This document shows, piece by piece, positions 54,800-64,000 of a stretch of DNA of 64,000 bases. A program made the position numbers and the translations under genes. The DNA lies in contig OZ034971.1 in the NCBI GenBank assembly GCA_964030785.1, positions 32,154,304-32,218,303 on the forward strand, written 5' to 3'. The notes under the pieces are model-generated. The model was not told where the DNA came from and made no database searches. It saw only the letters and a list, made by a program, of their open reading frames with translations. Each line of letters opens with the position of its first letter. Within the stretch, counting starts at the first letter, position 1. The DNA comes from Siderastrea siderea. Taxonomy: Eukaryota > Cnidaria > Anthozoa > Scleractinia > Rhizangiidae.

Positions 54800-56206
54800 A
54801 GTCAACAAATTAAAGTTGCCTTTCTCGGATGAAGCTTTAAACTTTTTGGCTGTTATTTTCTCTCGAGTTTTTATATTTCTATGCTGTCATCGATTGAGTG
54901 ATTCTTTGTTCCTAATTCAGATAATAAAGCAAAATTAAAGAAAGCTCATGTCCACACTTAACAAAATACGACAACACCTGGTTAACATTAAATGGGACGT
55001 AATATTGAAGCGCCACAACATATTAGAACTGGACTAACAGTTTGTCATAGACAGGAGAGCTAAAGGGCGTTTATATATGCATATTGTTTGCTTTCAACTG
55101 TGTAATGCGTTTTACTATTACTAACAATCTTACAACTTTTTGTCTAGGGTGCACCTCGCCAAACCTGTTCTGAGCCAACCTGTCATAACAAGTGCTGTGA
55201 GACCGCCCCCTGTCAACATGGCGCCACGTGTCTTGAAGTGTGTGACGTTAACAAAAGAAGATTCGTCTGCACATGTCCACCAGGCTTCACGGGACACAGA
55301 TGTCAAATCCCGCCATCTCGATCATGTAAAGACGTCATGATGATCCACAAAGAAACGACCAGCGGCATCTACAACATTACAGACCAACAGAACATCTCAT
55401 TCCCAGTCTACTGCGACTTGGTTCCGAGCCTGGTGCTGCGTGGACTCTGATCCAGTCTCACTCCTTGCAAAACAATGAAGCGTTCAAGAGCAAACTGTTG
55501 TACTTGTATGACATGCCAATCAACCAAGATGCACCTGAGTGGACCAACTACCGTCTCTCATTGCCCCGTATGAATGCCATCCGGGATGTCTCCACTCACT
55601 GGCGAGCCACGTGTAATTTTCCAACCAATGGCGTTGACTTCCGAGATTATTGGAGAGTGTCACTAAAACGTTTGGACTTGCTAGCGACGAGTGGATTTAG
55701 ATGCCTTTCAAGTGATTTTGTGAATGTCCATGGAAATGAGTGCTATAACTGCACAGTATGGATGGCTTACGGCGCAGCATATGCTCTTCATCTCGACAGC
55801 AATTATGGCCCTTCCCAAGGCTGCGACCTCGGTGGAGGAATATTCGACGAAGATAACTTCGGGTGGTACGGTACAACCAACTCCTCTTTTCGCTGCACCT
55901 CCTCTGTGAGTTCCACAACGCAGTTCTGGCTTGGAAGCTTCTAGGCTTTTGACACGGAACATTAAGGGTTTTGAACAAACAAGAATACATATTCAAGATT
56001 GCCTTAGATTGATTAATAGTTGGTCTGCTTTATGGTGATGTTAACACATGCATGTGTGTATGTATCTGTTCAGCGAGCGAGTTTTGCCAAGAAACTCAGC
56101 TCACTTGTAATATTATATATATACACGACACATTTATGTCAAGGTAGGAATCAAGATTTCTCTAAAATACGTCTTTCCGTTTCATAATTATTTGATTCTT
56201 GCCTTT

Positions 56207-56825
56207 ATAGCGGAGCCAGCGCGCTAGCGCGTCAGCGGAGCTCCATTGCTAAGGAAATTTGGTAATCTATCAAGCCAAGAAATTTTGGTAGTGACGTATA
56301 GTCACGTGACCGTCCGTCCGTACGTCCGTCTGTCCGCACCATAGAGTTACCAATACACTTCATACACTGGATACACCCTGTGCTGAATCCCGTGTGGTTT
56401 TGACGCGAAATCGCATGTTGACCCGCGTTGTAGCAAAACAAGCAAAGACAACAAAATTCAAAAACAAATTTGTTAATGAAAAAAAAAAGTTCAAAAGAAT
56501 ACTCAGTTGTCTTTTTGGTGGAAGGGGAAAGTTCAATTTAGGCGAAAAAAATTAGACGATAAAGTTCAGGCGAAAAGTTCAAATTTGCCTCGTCGGTTCT
56601 GTTCGAACTCGGTCGGCACACCGCTTGAATTCGCAGCTTTTCGCAGCGGTTTCGACACCAAATATAGCAGAGCTAGTGCTTTTTGGTTTTTTCTGTCCAC
56701 AACCATGGTTTTTATGGCGTTCCGAACACATTCTGACATGAAAAACACCAGCATTTTCATGCTGAAGGCAGCTTGCCAAGAAGAAAGAAATAAGTACTAA
56801 AATTAACTTGAGAAATGACAATGAA
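56207..56825. repeat. Repeat region preceding SINE S1 copy B
   Basis: Opens with 'tatagcggagccagcgcgct' + 'agcgcgtcagcggagctcc' and a CCGT-rich run 'gaccgtccgtccgtacgtcc'. 'agcggagcc' at its start is complemented by 'ggctccgct' at 57023 in the SINE tail, so 56207-57055 may be one composite element. No gene. Confidence 0.5.
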
Positions 56826-57055
56826 CGCTCATGGCCTAGTGGATTAATATCCGTTTTCAGACGCTGACGACCCGGGTTCGGCCCTCAGGATAAAAAGAAT
56901 TTTTTTCTTTTATTTTTCTTTCCTTTTTTTTTAATTTAACCACTTGAATGAGAGTATTTTCACAAATTAATAACTACCAGCAAAAAGAAAACAAACAAAC
57001 AAACAAACAAAACAAAAAGGGTGGCTCCGCTTTTAGGCTTGGCTGAATTTATATA
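56826..57055 (+). mobile_element. tRNA-derived SINE, family S1, copy B
   Basis: tRNA-like head 'catggcctagtggattaata' (box A) and 'acccgggttcggccct' (box B), T-rich stretch, then 'taataactaccagcaaaaag', an (ACAAA)n run and the tail 'gctccgcttttaggcttggc'. Matches 28787-28955 in order and wording. Confidence 0.7.
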
Positions 57056-57239
57056 TTAGTATACCTGCACATTAGCCCAAACGTTTTTAATTTATTACCT
57101 GGTCAACTGACAAAATTTGTCTTCTTCTTCGTTTTACTTATATGTTGTGCAGTCTTTAGCATCCTAACACTTAAACGTTATTGTTAAACACCAATGGCAG
57201 TAGATACGAAATTAAATAATTTGATCTGAAACTGAACAG

Positions 57240-58190
57240 GACGAGGATGTGCTATGCACACCACGGTAGTGGTATTGAGAGGTTGCAATGAGATTTATCT
57301 CCAAACTTATGGAACTGCTATGGGAACTAAATTGGCAGTGTCATTCAGTTTGTTAAGATTTTCGCAGGGAATATTTAAACAAGTATAATTCAAAAAAGCC
57401 GTTGACGTTTTCAGTTTCTCTTATTTTGGGGCAGAAATAGAAGAGACGTCCACCTTAAAAATTATTGAATAAGCTAACAGATTCCATCCTGTAATAAAAT
57501 GACTAAATTCATGGCCAAGATACCAGGGAAAGAAATAACTTTCCTCGATACGGTGATATTCAAACGGGAAAGATGTAAAAAAAGGAATCCATCCCAACTA
57601 GCGTTACGATCTAGTAAAAGCCGACTGAAACTGTGCCGTTCAGTAAACACTTTTCACCTCTTGCTACCCACCGGGTGTGAAAAGAGACTTCGTCAAAGGC
57701 GAAGCAATAAGTCTACTGAGAGAAAAACTCTTCAACAACATTTTATTAAAGAGTATCTCTCGAACCTCACATTGCGCCTCAAAACGCGTATATAAAAGAA
57801 TCATAGAGGGGTCAACAGCAGAGAAATCACTAGCTGAATAAAAGATATCTTCTGACACAAAGGTATAAAATAAACAAGATACATAGCCATATTGCTAAAT
57901 GCTAATAGGCTAGTACAACACGATTTTTGTAACGGGGATCTCCTTGCAAAGCCTAATAGGGTTTGTCGAGAGCTCCTGCTCCACTATTAACAAGCTGTAA
58001 TAAGTAAAAAACAATTGTAACGTGGTTATTGGCGCGAATAAACAATGTTTTACTGAAAAATTATTTGTGTAATTTGCTGGAAGGCAGTCGACACTCCGAC
58101 AAAAGAAAAGATTCCGCATAAGAGAGAATATTGTCATTTGGCACCACCTACCATCCAGGAGTGCGAAACCTCAAACAAATATCGATGGAA
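57240..58190 (+). pseudogene. Penelope-like reverse transcriptase remnant
   Basis: Fragments in three frames match Penelope-like reverse transcriptase in order: EIYLQTYGTAMGTKLAVSF (57290), NRFHPVIK (57478), FMAKIPGKEITFLDTVIFKR (57508), FTSCYPPGVKRDFVKGEAIS (57650), then GTTYHPGVRNLKQISMES (58139). The catalytic Asp-Asp block expected between the first two pieces is missing. The element is cut on the right near 58190, where unrelated repeat DNA begins. Many frameshifts; not functional. Confidence 0.8.
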
Positions 58191-59869
58191 AGCTAGAGTT
58201 TAACCCTCAGACGTACAAGCAAAGTATCAACCCCCCCGAAGTACGTTGATGGAATCCCTCCCATAGGTTTTTTGTTGCAATAATTCGAAAATATTTTACC
58301 TTTGATAGATCTAGACAACCTGCGATGTGCTTTACAAGATGAGGTATATATTATGGGTATGGTGCTGCTAAGGGCCCGTGACGTCACCCAAGATCAAGGC
58401 CAAGATGGCCGTTATCTTGGATTTCACTCAAATGACAAATGATCATAAAACGGTGGAAATCGAAACTTGTTTATGCTAGACATGTAGAATATGACATAAC
58501 ACTATGCTGCTTTTTGTAGACAATCTGCGCATTTTTTCACGAAACCAAAGTGAAAAACAAACATGTTTATTTAAAAATGGCTTAACCACCTATGACTAAT
58601 GACGTCATATCTCGTAACCACAGCAACCTATTCTCAGAAAACTTGTGTGAGGGATATGCGTACAGTAACTGAAAATGGCAGGTGCTGATGAAAATAGTCT
58701 TGAAAAATACAACAAAAATGCCACCACCCCCGTACGTTCAAGGGCTGATATAAAAATTCCATCATTGCTGAAACTATCTATAAGAACACCCAGATCATAC
58801 AAGCGGGGTAAGTCCCCAAAGACAGGCTTGTAAGAGCAAACCACAGGACCAGATGGGATGTCCGTGTAAGCCTGTCATTCAATCTTCTTTCAACCTTTCA
58901 GTATCGCTACAAATTGTTCCCGGCCTGCGCTTTGCACAACCTTTTCCCTATTATCTTAGATCAAGCATTGTGATTTTATATACATGCCGGTGTGTTCAAG
59001 TATAAAAGTTAACCTTTCGCGAGCCTTAAATCGCCGATTTAGACGATACCACTGCGAAAATGACGAGTTGTTTACGATCTTTGCCTTACGCGAGCAACGA
59101 GCGCTACGAAAGTCGCATACGACAGTCGTAAGCAAAAATTGAATCGTTTAAATCGGCCCTAACGAATCAGTATTCAAATTCCGGTGCCTGTTTTAAAAAG
59201 CCCCTACCAGTTTTCGTAGTATCGCTGAAAGCTTGTAGGTCCTCCGGTATGCCGGTTATTCCATTTTCTTTGTAGTTTAAACTACTTTATTCCAGAACGA
59301 AACCCTGTTATGTAAATACGGTACGTTTTCATCTCCCGACACTGGACCAAAGCACTTCTTTCCGGTAGTCTCTCGGTAGTAAAACAAATAATTATTGACC
59401 TTTTGGTATGTTGTTGCTTTGTCCATAAGTTAGCCTTTCCTCAACTTGATTTCCCTTTTAAAATTAGCCATGAAACCGTAAAAAACCGGGAGGAAGAAGG
59501 AGAGAGCAAGGAAGAAAAGGAACACAACATCGTTACCCGTTAATGGGAACTCAACCCACTCCCTCTGCCTCCCCGGAAAAGGGTCAACCAGACGTCACAG
59601 CAAAGCCCCTCTAGTGAGGAGAGTGCGGGCTCAAAAGAATGCTCTCTCGCACTACCAGGCCTCTACCTCCAGCCTCCACATTCAAGACAGGCTCGACCTT
59701 GCTGCCACAGCCTGCATTTCCCTTATTTAGCGGAACGCAAACGTGGACGAGACCTCGTTTCCTGTTCTGCTGGATAAGGGTAACGCGGCTATTGGGAACG
59801 AGATTGAGAGAGGCTCTGTCTTAGTGAAGGCCTCCGTTTAGATTTTAGAGGCCGAGCCTTAAAGCTGGC
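58191..59869. other. Repeat-rich spacer, no gene seen
   Basis: 'accctcagacgtaca' (58203) and 'cgtacgttcaagggct' (58731) may be termini of a 540-bp element containing 'gtgacgtcacccaagatcaa'; similarity is weak. The remainder has GC-richer patches near 59500-59850 without a credible exon. Confidence 0.4.
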
Positions 59870-59998
59870 ACAGAACATCAAGACATTTTCATCTTTGGTA
59901 ATCATTTCCGCAATTCTCATAGCCTTTATGTTTAGTCATGTAGTGGCATTGTAAGGAGAAGTTAGTTACTGATCACTATTGGAGCTCAAAGGGTTAAT
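59870..59998. mobile_element. Short dispersed element, family 1, partial copy
   Basis: Right half of the unit at 8452 and 2960: 'tttggtaatcatttcc', 'gtaaggagaagtt', 'tgatcactattggagctcaa' and 'agggttaa'. Confidence 0.6.
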
Positions 59999-60111
59999 AA
60001 TTTTCTCAAGATCCAGTGGTTGTAATGATTGTAATGAGCAATCATTTCACTCAGTCTTGTCACATCTGAATTAATACCAAACTCAGTGCTGCGTGCCTCA
60101 TTAGGGAGCTT

Positions 60112-60311
60112 ATCCCTTTAAGTCTTAATGTGAAAAGCATATTCTCCGTACTGTTCTCCGTACATTTCATATGGAACAAGAAAAGAAACTTTGTCTAAAT
60201 ATCAAGAAATCTCTTCCTTGTTTCCCTTGTTCTCATCACTTGAATGTTTGAACAAGTAGTAACGGTGTAAAGAGAAATCTCATTTTCGTCACTGTTAGGG
60301 ATTAAAGGGTA
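60112..60311. mobile_element. Short dispersed element, family 1, second full copy
   Basis: Matches 8452-8661 in the same orientation, for example 'gaatgtttgaacaagtagta' and 'ctcattttcgtcactgttag'. Inverted ends 'cctttaag' and 'attaaaggg'. Confidence 0.75.
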
Positions 60312-60479
60312 AGCAACCACGGCGGCAACGCCAAGTAAAACGTCAATTTAAAAATGACTTCCCAATCTTAAAACTACTTCGCAATAGTTTCAACTCGTTC
60401 AATCTGTCTAATGTAGCCAAACTATGCAGGAGCTGAATTTGTAACAACGGTGCTACAGTTCAATTCAATTTTATTTCGG

Positions 60480-60880
60480 GGGGGGAGCACTTAAGGGAAG
60501 TTTGGCTGGGGGTGTACAGCCAAGGACTTCAAACCCTGACCCTGTTCAAGACAAAATCTGTTTATTTCGCTACCCTGTTTAAGACAAGAGATCTTTGTAT
60601 TTTGCTAGTAATTTGAGTTTTTAGTCTACCTTGTTTTTCATTTCCATTCAGAAAGTTTTTTTTTTTAGAAATGACATCATAGAATTTGATTTTAAAAAAT
60701 TGTTGGTACCCACATGTAAAGTTCAAGGCTTCCAGTCCAGAAAGACACCCTGTTCAAGGCACTTAATAGTGAAATTATATACCCTTTGTAAGACGCAAGA
60801 CCCTAAAAACCATACTCTGTGGAGCGGCACTCGGCACATACCAGTTTAGGCCATATAAGAGAGTGCCCCCCCGGCCCCTC
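60480..60880. repeat. Dispersed repeat with 'ccctgttcaagacaa' motif, copy B
   Basis: Same frame as 7110-7465: 'cttcaaaccctgaccctgtt' at the left and 'taggccatataagagagtgc' plus poly-C at the right. Confidence 0.7.
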
Positions 60881-61264
60881 CCTCAGGATTTAAAAACGGT
60901 AAAATTCATCAGGAATACATTTAATAAGTAGTAAAAAAGCACAAAATATCTTAACATGCTAAAAAGACTGATCTTAAACATTACAATGCTAACTAAACCT
61001 GCTTTCCATGAATGCCGTACCTCTAACTTTAAAATTAAGATTAAGAAATCGCTTAAATTGACTAAGTTATTTTGTCTCCCTAAGATTACAGGGTAGGCTG
61101 TTCTACAGAGCTGCACCGCTATAACTAAAGCAGTATTTTCAAACAATTAGTTCGAGGGAAAGGGACAACTAGTTTGTTTATAGAGTCCCTTAACGAATAG
61201 CGCGTACCAACACGAATAACGCCACGCAAAGTCATTGTTTTGTTAATAAGGCTTTTGTTTTGTA
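60881..61264. other. AT-rich spacer
   Basis: No gene identified. The minus-strand open frame at 60883-61146 is not recognisable and may be the end of a decayed repeat. Confidence 0.35.
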
Positions 61265-61353
61265 CAGTGTCTGTTTGAAAAGCGTATCGCAAACATCAGG
61301 ACAAGAAACCACAGTAGAAAACTACGATCTTCAGCTGTATTGAACCTGAACAT
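61265..61353 (-). pseudogene. Exon 1 fragment of the PAN/EGF/fibrinogen-like family (minus subfamily)
   Basis: Minus strand from ATG at 61353: MFRFNTAEDRSFLLWFLVLM, then FAIRFSN and a break where SQC would follow. This is the signal peptide of copies 1-3. The upstream flank continues at 61764-61870 ('atttcttcgcctttactgcg'), split from the exon by a MITE. It lies on the plus-strand side of the cluster, in the opposite orientation to its neighbours. Confidence 0.85.
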
Positions 61354-61356
61354 TTC

Positions 61357-61763
61357 AGGGGCATCCAACGAGAAAATTTTGGCAAAATACTAGAAATATC
61401 ACTGTCTACTTTTTAAGACTGAGTTTTAATAACATATTTGTGTAAGCTATAATACAGGTTTAAAATCTGTTTGGAGTTTTAAGCTGAAAATTTAGGTCGC
61501 AGAAAATTTTAGGAAACAGAATCCGTATCCGCCGAATTTTCGAGCTGCTGATAGCTCTCCGAAAATACTAGCTGGTCTTATTTTATACTCTAAACGACAT
61601 ATTTGTCCCTACGATAGGAATTAATCAGCCACCTTGTTACGAAAGTCTGAGGTGTTGTTTGGCCAAAGAAATCTCTAGTTTTCACTGCAATTAAATCTGA
61701 ATATCTCAGACCATTTAGGCCTTCCGAACAGATACTCTCCGAAACGAACCATTGGGTGCCCCT
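61357..61763. mobile_element. MITE family 4 ('gggcayccaacgaga' ends), copy A
   Basis: About 407 bp inserted exactly at the promoter/exon border of the exon 1 fragment. The left end is 'aggggcatccaacgagaaaa' and the right end 'cattgggtgcccct'. An inverted copy is at 63100-63505 ('gtctcgttgggtgccct'). Comparison with copies 2 and 3 shows the empty site 'gaacatttcttcgcc', with ATTTC repeated on both sides. Confidence 0.8.
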
Positions 61764-61870
61764 GATATTTCTTCGCCTTTACTGCGTAAGCTGTTGGAGC
61801 AAAATGAAGATGGTTTACGAGGCAACTTTTAGGTGGCTCATCATATCAATCATTCTCTGCAGAAGTCAGC

Positions 61871-62429
61871 TTTGTTTCATTTAAATTTTAAAATAAGTCT
61901 GATTACCAGACGGGGGTCTATATCTTTACAAGTTATTCTGTTTCCTGTAGACGCCTCATCACATTCGTGTTGTTATTTTTCTCAGCATTAACTATGTATA
62001 TGCTTTGTAATTAACTATCTAATGTGATGGAAGTAATAAAGTTGAAGTTGAAGTTGAAGTGAAAGTGATTGTCCAGCATTCATAGCAAATATCAACTTAA
62101 AAAGGGACACAATTGCCGCGAAATGACTGAATGAAATCGGCCATTGTTTAATTGGGCCTCTTTTCACTTTTTTCGTTTATTAAGGGAAACGAGTTTTTCA
62201 TGTTTTTCCTATGGTCTCTATAAGGTAATTACACGGCTAGCAATTAAAATGAATATTCTAATTTAACATTGTTTTCTATTGGTGCTATAATTGAATTGTT
62301 TACCTTACCGTTATGAAATTAGGAGGTAAAACTTCTGAGTTTTTTTTATTGTTATTATTATCTATATTTTTTATCTTAGAAACGAGAGTTCTCATAGACT
62401 GTTCTAGAACAATTTTCCTCTTCATTCAC
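61871..62429. other. Spacer upstream of copy 6
   Basis: AT-rich. Contains a short 'gttgaa' run (62041-62062). No gene seen. Confidence 0.4.
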
Positions 62430-62641
62430 CGGGCAAGTTAATTAAGACAAAACGGACTTTGCTGGGAATAACCGCTACGTTAACCTACTTTGAATCAATG
62501 TAAAATACGTAAAGGCAACTATTTACATCACACAACTCACTTTCATTCAATAGTCACCACCCAGCCGCCGTTTGTGGAAATTATTTTCTTTCTTGCTCAA
62601 GCACCTAACTGTGGTTACGCCCTCAAAAAGATTAAGTTAAC

Positions 62642-63004
62642 ATGACTGGCGCTCCCATTTACCTCCTCTGGCTTCTTATGCTGATTTTTGTCATTGTACG
62701 CTCTTCAAACAGCCAGCGTACAAGTGGCATGTGCGAGAGAAAGTTTCTTTCTCTTGAAACCGACAGCAAACAACATTCTGCCCTTGAAGGATATGTTTTT
62801 GACACTTTGAATTTTTCGATTTGGAAAGAGTGTTTGAACATGTGTTTGAAGAAATGCCAGTGTCTCTCGTTCAATTTCAACGAGATCAAGAAAACCGAAA
62901 ACTACGGGCTGAACGATGCAAACACAAAACGGGCACCAGAAGCATTGAAAGAAAAGGAAGGAGTCACTTATTACGAGCCAGTCAGGACGTATTGCGACAA
63001 GAAT
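62642..63004 (+). CDS. PAN/EGF/fibrinogen-like copy 6, exon 1 (exon 2 beyond window)
   Basis: Open for 121 codons from ATG to the GTAAGT donor at 63005, phase 0 as in copy 4. Signal peptide LLWLLMLIFVIVRSSNS, then the PAN/apple-like domain with KECLNMCLKKCQCLSFNFNE. Two Cys conserved in copy 4 are substituted (QRTSG for QCTSG and NYGLND for NCELND) and a new Cys stands in TYCDKN, so the disulphide pattern would differ. Promoter (62430-62641) and intron are paralogous to those of copy 4. Exon 2 is not found before 64000, so intactness of the gene is unknown. Confidence 0.72.
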
Positions 63005-63099
63005 GTAAGTTTTATCGTAAACTGGAGAGTTTATCCTTGGTCTGACATCGGGAATTTGTAAAGTATTTTTCCTTTTTAAACTTCGACGATTTTAACAAC

Positions 63100-63505
63100 A
63101 GGGGTGGTTCGTTTCGGGGAACATCTGTTCTGGAGGCCTAAAATCGCCTGAGGTTTTCGGATTTAATTGCAGTGAAAAGACTTCTTCGGCTGAACATCAC
63201 GTCGGACTTTCGTAACAAGAGGACCTATTTATTCCTATTGTTTTCGGAGGGACAAATATGACGTTTTGAGTGCAAAAATGAGGTCAACTAGCATTTTTGG
63301 AAAGCCATCAACAGCTCGGAAATTCAGCGGGCATGATTCTGTTTCCTTAATTTTTCTGCGGCTTAAATTTTTAGCCAAAAACTCTGAACAGATCAATCTG
63401 CATTAGCTTACACTAATATGCCTTTAAAAAGCTCTGACACAATCTAAGAAAGCAGAAAATGATATTTTTAGTATTTTGCTAAAATTGTCTCGTTGGGTGC
63501 CCTTG
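63100..63505. mobile_element. MITE family 4, copy B, in the intron of copy 6
   Basis: Inverted relative to 61357-61763. Shared words on opposite strands include 'agtattttgc.aaaatt', 'ggttcgtttcgg' and 'gaacaga'. Absent from the paralogous intron of copy 4. Confidence 0.78.
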
Positions 63506-64000
63506 GCAGTGAAAGCAAAGAATGAGGGAAATGACAGTAACATTTCGAGTGTTAAACAAAGCCTGTCTTTTTGTTTTGTTTTTTGTTGTTTGTTTTTATT
63601 TTTTTAAGTTGTATTTTTTCTTTTTCTTTTTTTTACTTATTGAGTGATTTTCTCAAGACGATATCTCAGACACTCGAACATCGTTCAAAAGAACTCCGAT
63701 ATGTGACGGTTTATTCCGCTGTCTCAGTCTTGGCGCTCGAAGACCTTGGGAGTCCTTGTGCTTTACCATGTTTTGTGTTAGAAACTTCAACCGGTTCAGT
63801 CAAGCATACCCTGTTGATGAATCCAATGAAATTGCACTTGCTCGTCGGTAACGCTCCATACAGCTGTTCCGAAATGCGGAGTGTTTCGAAATCAGCACAG
63901 CTGTTCCGAAAACATGTCTTCGATCCTGTAATTTATTTTTATTTATTTTTTATTTTTATTATATGTTTTTTTTTCTGTATCTAAGAAAAATGAGTTCTCA
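63506..64000. other. Continuing intron of copy 6
   Basis: Paralogous to 47275-47580 of the copy 4 intron: 'gtgttaaacaaagcctgtct' against 'gtattaaacgaagcctgtct', and 'agctgttccgaaa' against 'ggctgttccgaaa'. T-rich runs at 63560-63640. No exon before the window end. Confidence 0.65.

Larger units (their letters stand above)
53322..55944 (+). pseudogene. PAN/EGF/fibrinogen-like copy 5, two frameshifts
   Basis: Exon 1 53322-53661 (donor GTAAGT) and exon 2 55148-55944 (acceptor 'gtctag'). Exon 1 begins MADDLKFLLWYLVPLLAAI, then QCTNGMCEKKSLSLKTD. Near 53467 the 24 bases encoding EGYVFDTL are lost and one base gained, and the frame is broken before FSIWKECFNMCLKKCQC. Exon 2 encodes CCETAPCQHGATCLEVCD, CTCPPGFTGHRCQ, SCKDVMMIHKETTSGIYN and NISFPVYCD, then one T of GACTTTGG is missing at about 55418 and a stop follows in CGTGGACTC-TGA. 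The shifted frame carries on intact to SQFWLGSF-type end TQFWLGSF at 55944. The close relation to copy 4 is shown by shared MMIHKE, GVDFRDYWRVSLK and QGCDLGGG. Either a recent pseudogene or, for the T run, a sequencing error. Confidence 0.85.

Noticed and set aside
63571..63984. 137-codon open frame at the right edge
   Set aside because: Lies in the intron of copy 6, paralogous to noncoding intron of copy 4; Phe-rich start reflects T runs.

Overview
The window is nuclear DNA from an animal, most likely a cnidarian and probably an anthozoan such as a stony coral. The evidence is phase-consistent GT-AG introns, AT-rich intergenic DNA crowded with small inverted-repeat elements, Penelope-like retroelements with a GIY-YIG endonuclease, and a local family of secreted PAN/EGF/fibrinogen-like proteins of cnidarian style. 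No bacterial operon, CRISPR array or intact structural RNA gene was seen. Species assignment is inference.

Left part (1-21,900): two conserved single-copy genes on the + strand. The 3' seven exons of a Rheb small GTPase (1-7913) begin in mid-gene at the switch I region and end with the CAAX box CNIL. After 4 kb of repeat-rich spacer comes an eight-exon KANSL2 homologue (11,891-21,204; 875 codons), the NSL histone acetyltransferase complex subunit, with a very long Ser/Thr-rich C-terminal exon. Introns and spacer hold many nonautonomous elements. They include a TTAA-flanked piggyBac-type element, a 1.4-kb TIR element, a family with 9-bp target duplications, and a Penelope-like fold-back with an 8-bp target duplication inserted in a minisatellite.

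Middle (22,000-30,000): two MITEs with long arms, a decayed tyrosine recombinase (- strand, three frame breaks), and a class A GPCR reading frame (26,633-27,622) that is open apart from two TAG codons.

Right part (30,000-64,000): a tandem, inverted cluster of two-exon genes. Exon 1 encodes a signal peptide and a PAN/apple-like domain. A phase-0 intron follows. Exon 2 encodes an EGF-like domain and a fibrinogen-like C-terminal module. Three copies lie on the - strand (31,194-33,340; 35,878-37,508; 41,995-43,549) and three on the + strand (46,798-48,582; 53,322-55,944; 62,642 to beyond the window). Exon and promoter fragments are scattered among them (33,640, 49,023, 49,621, 61,265). Only the copy at 46,798 is readable end to end, and it carries a compensated double frameshift. 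The copy at 62,642 has an open exon 1. The other four carry nonsense codons, frameshifts or a lost splice acceptor. Flanks, introns and a 63-bp minisatellite are shared between copies, so the cluster grew by segmental duplication and is undergoing birth-and-death evolution. Penelope-like remnants, one with a recognisable hammerhead ribozyme core, and tRNA-derived SINEs are interspersed.
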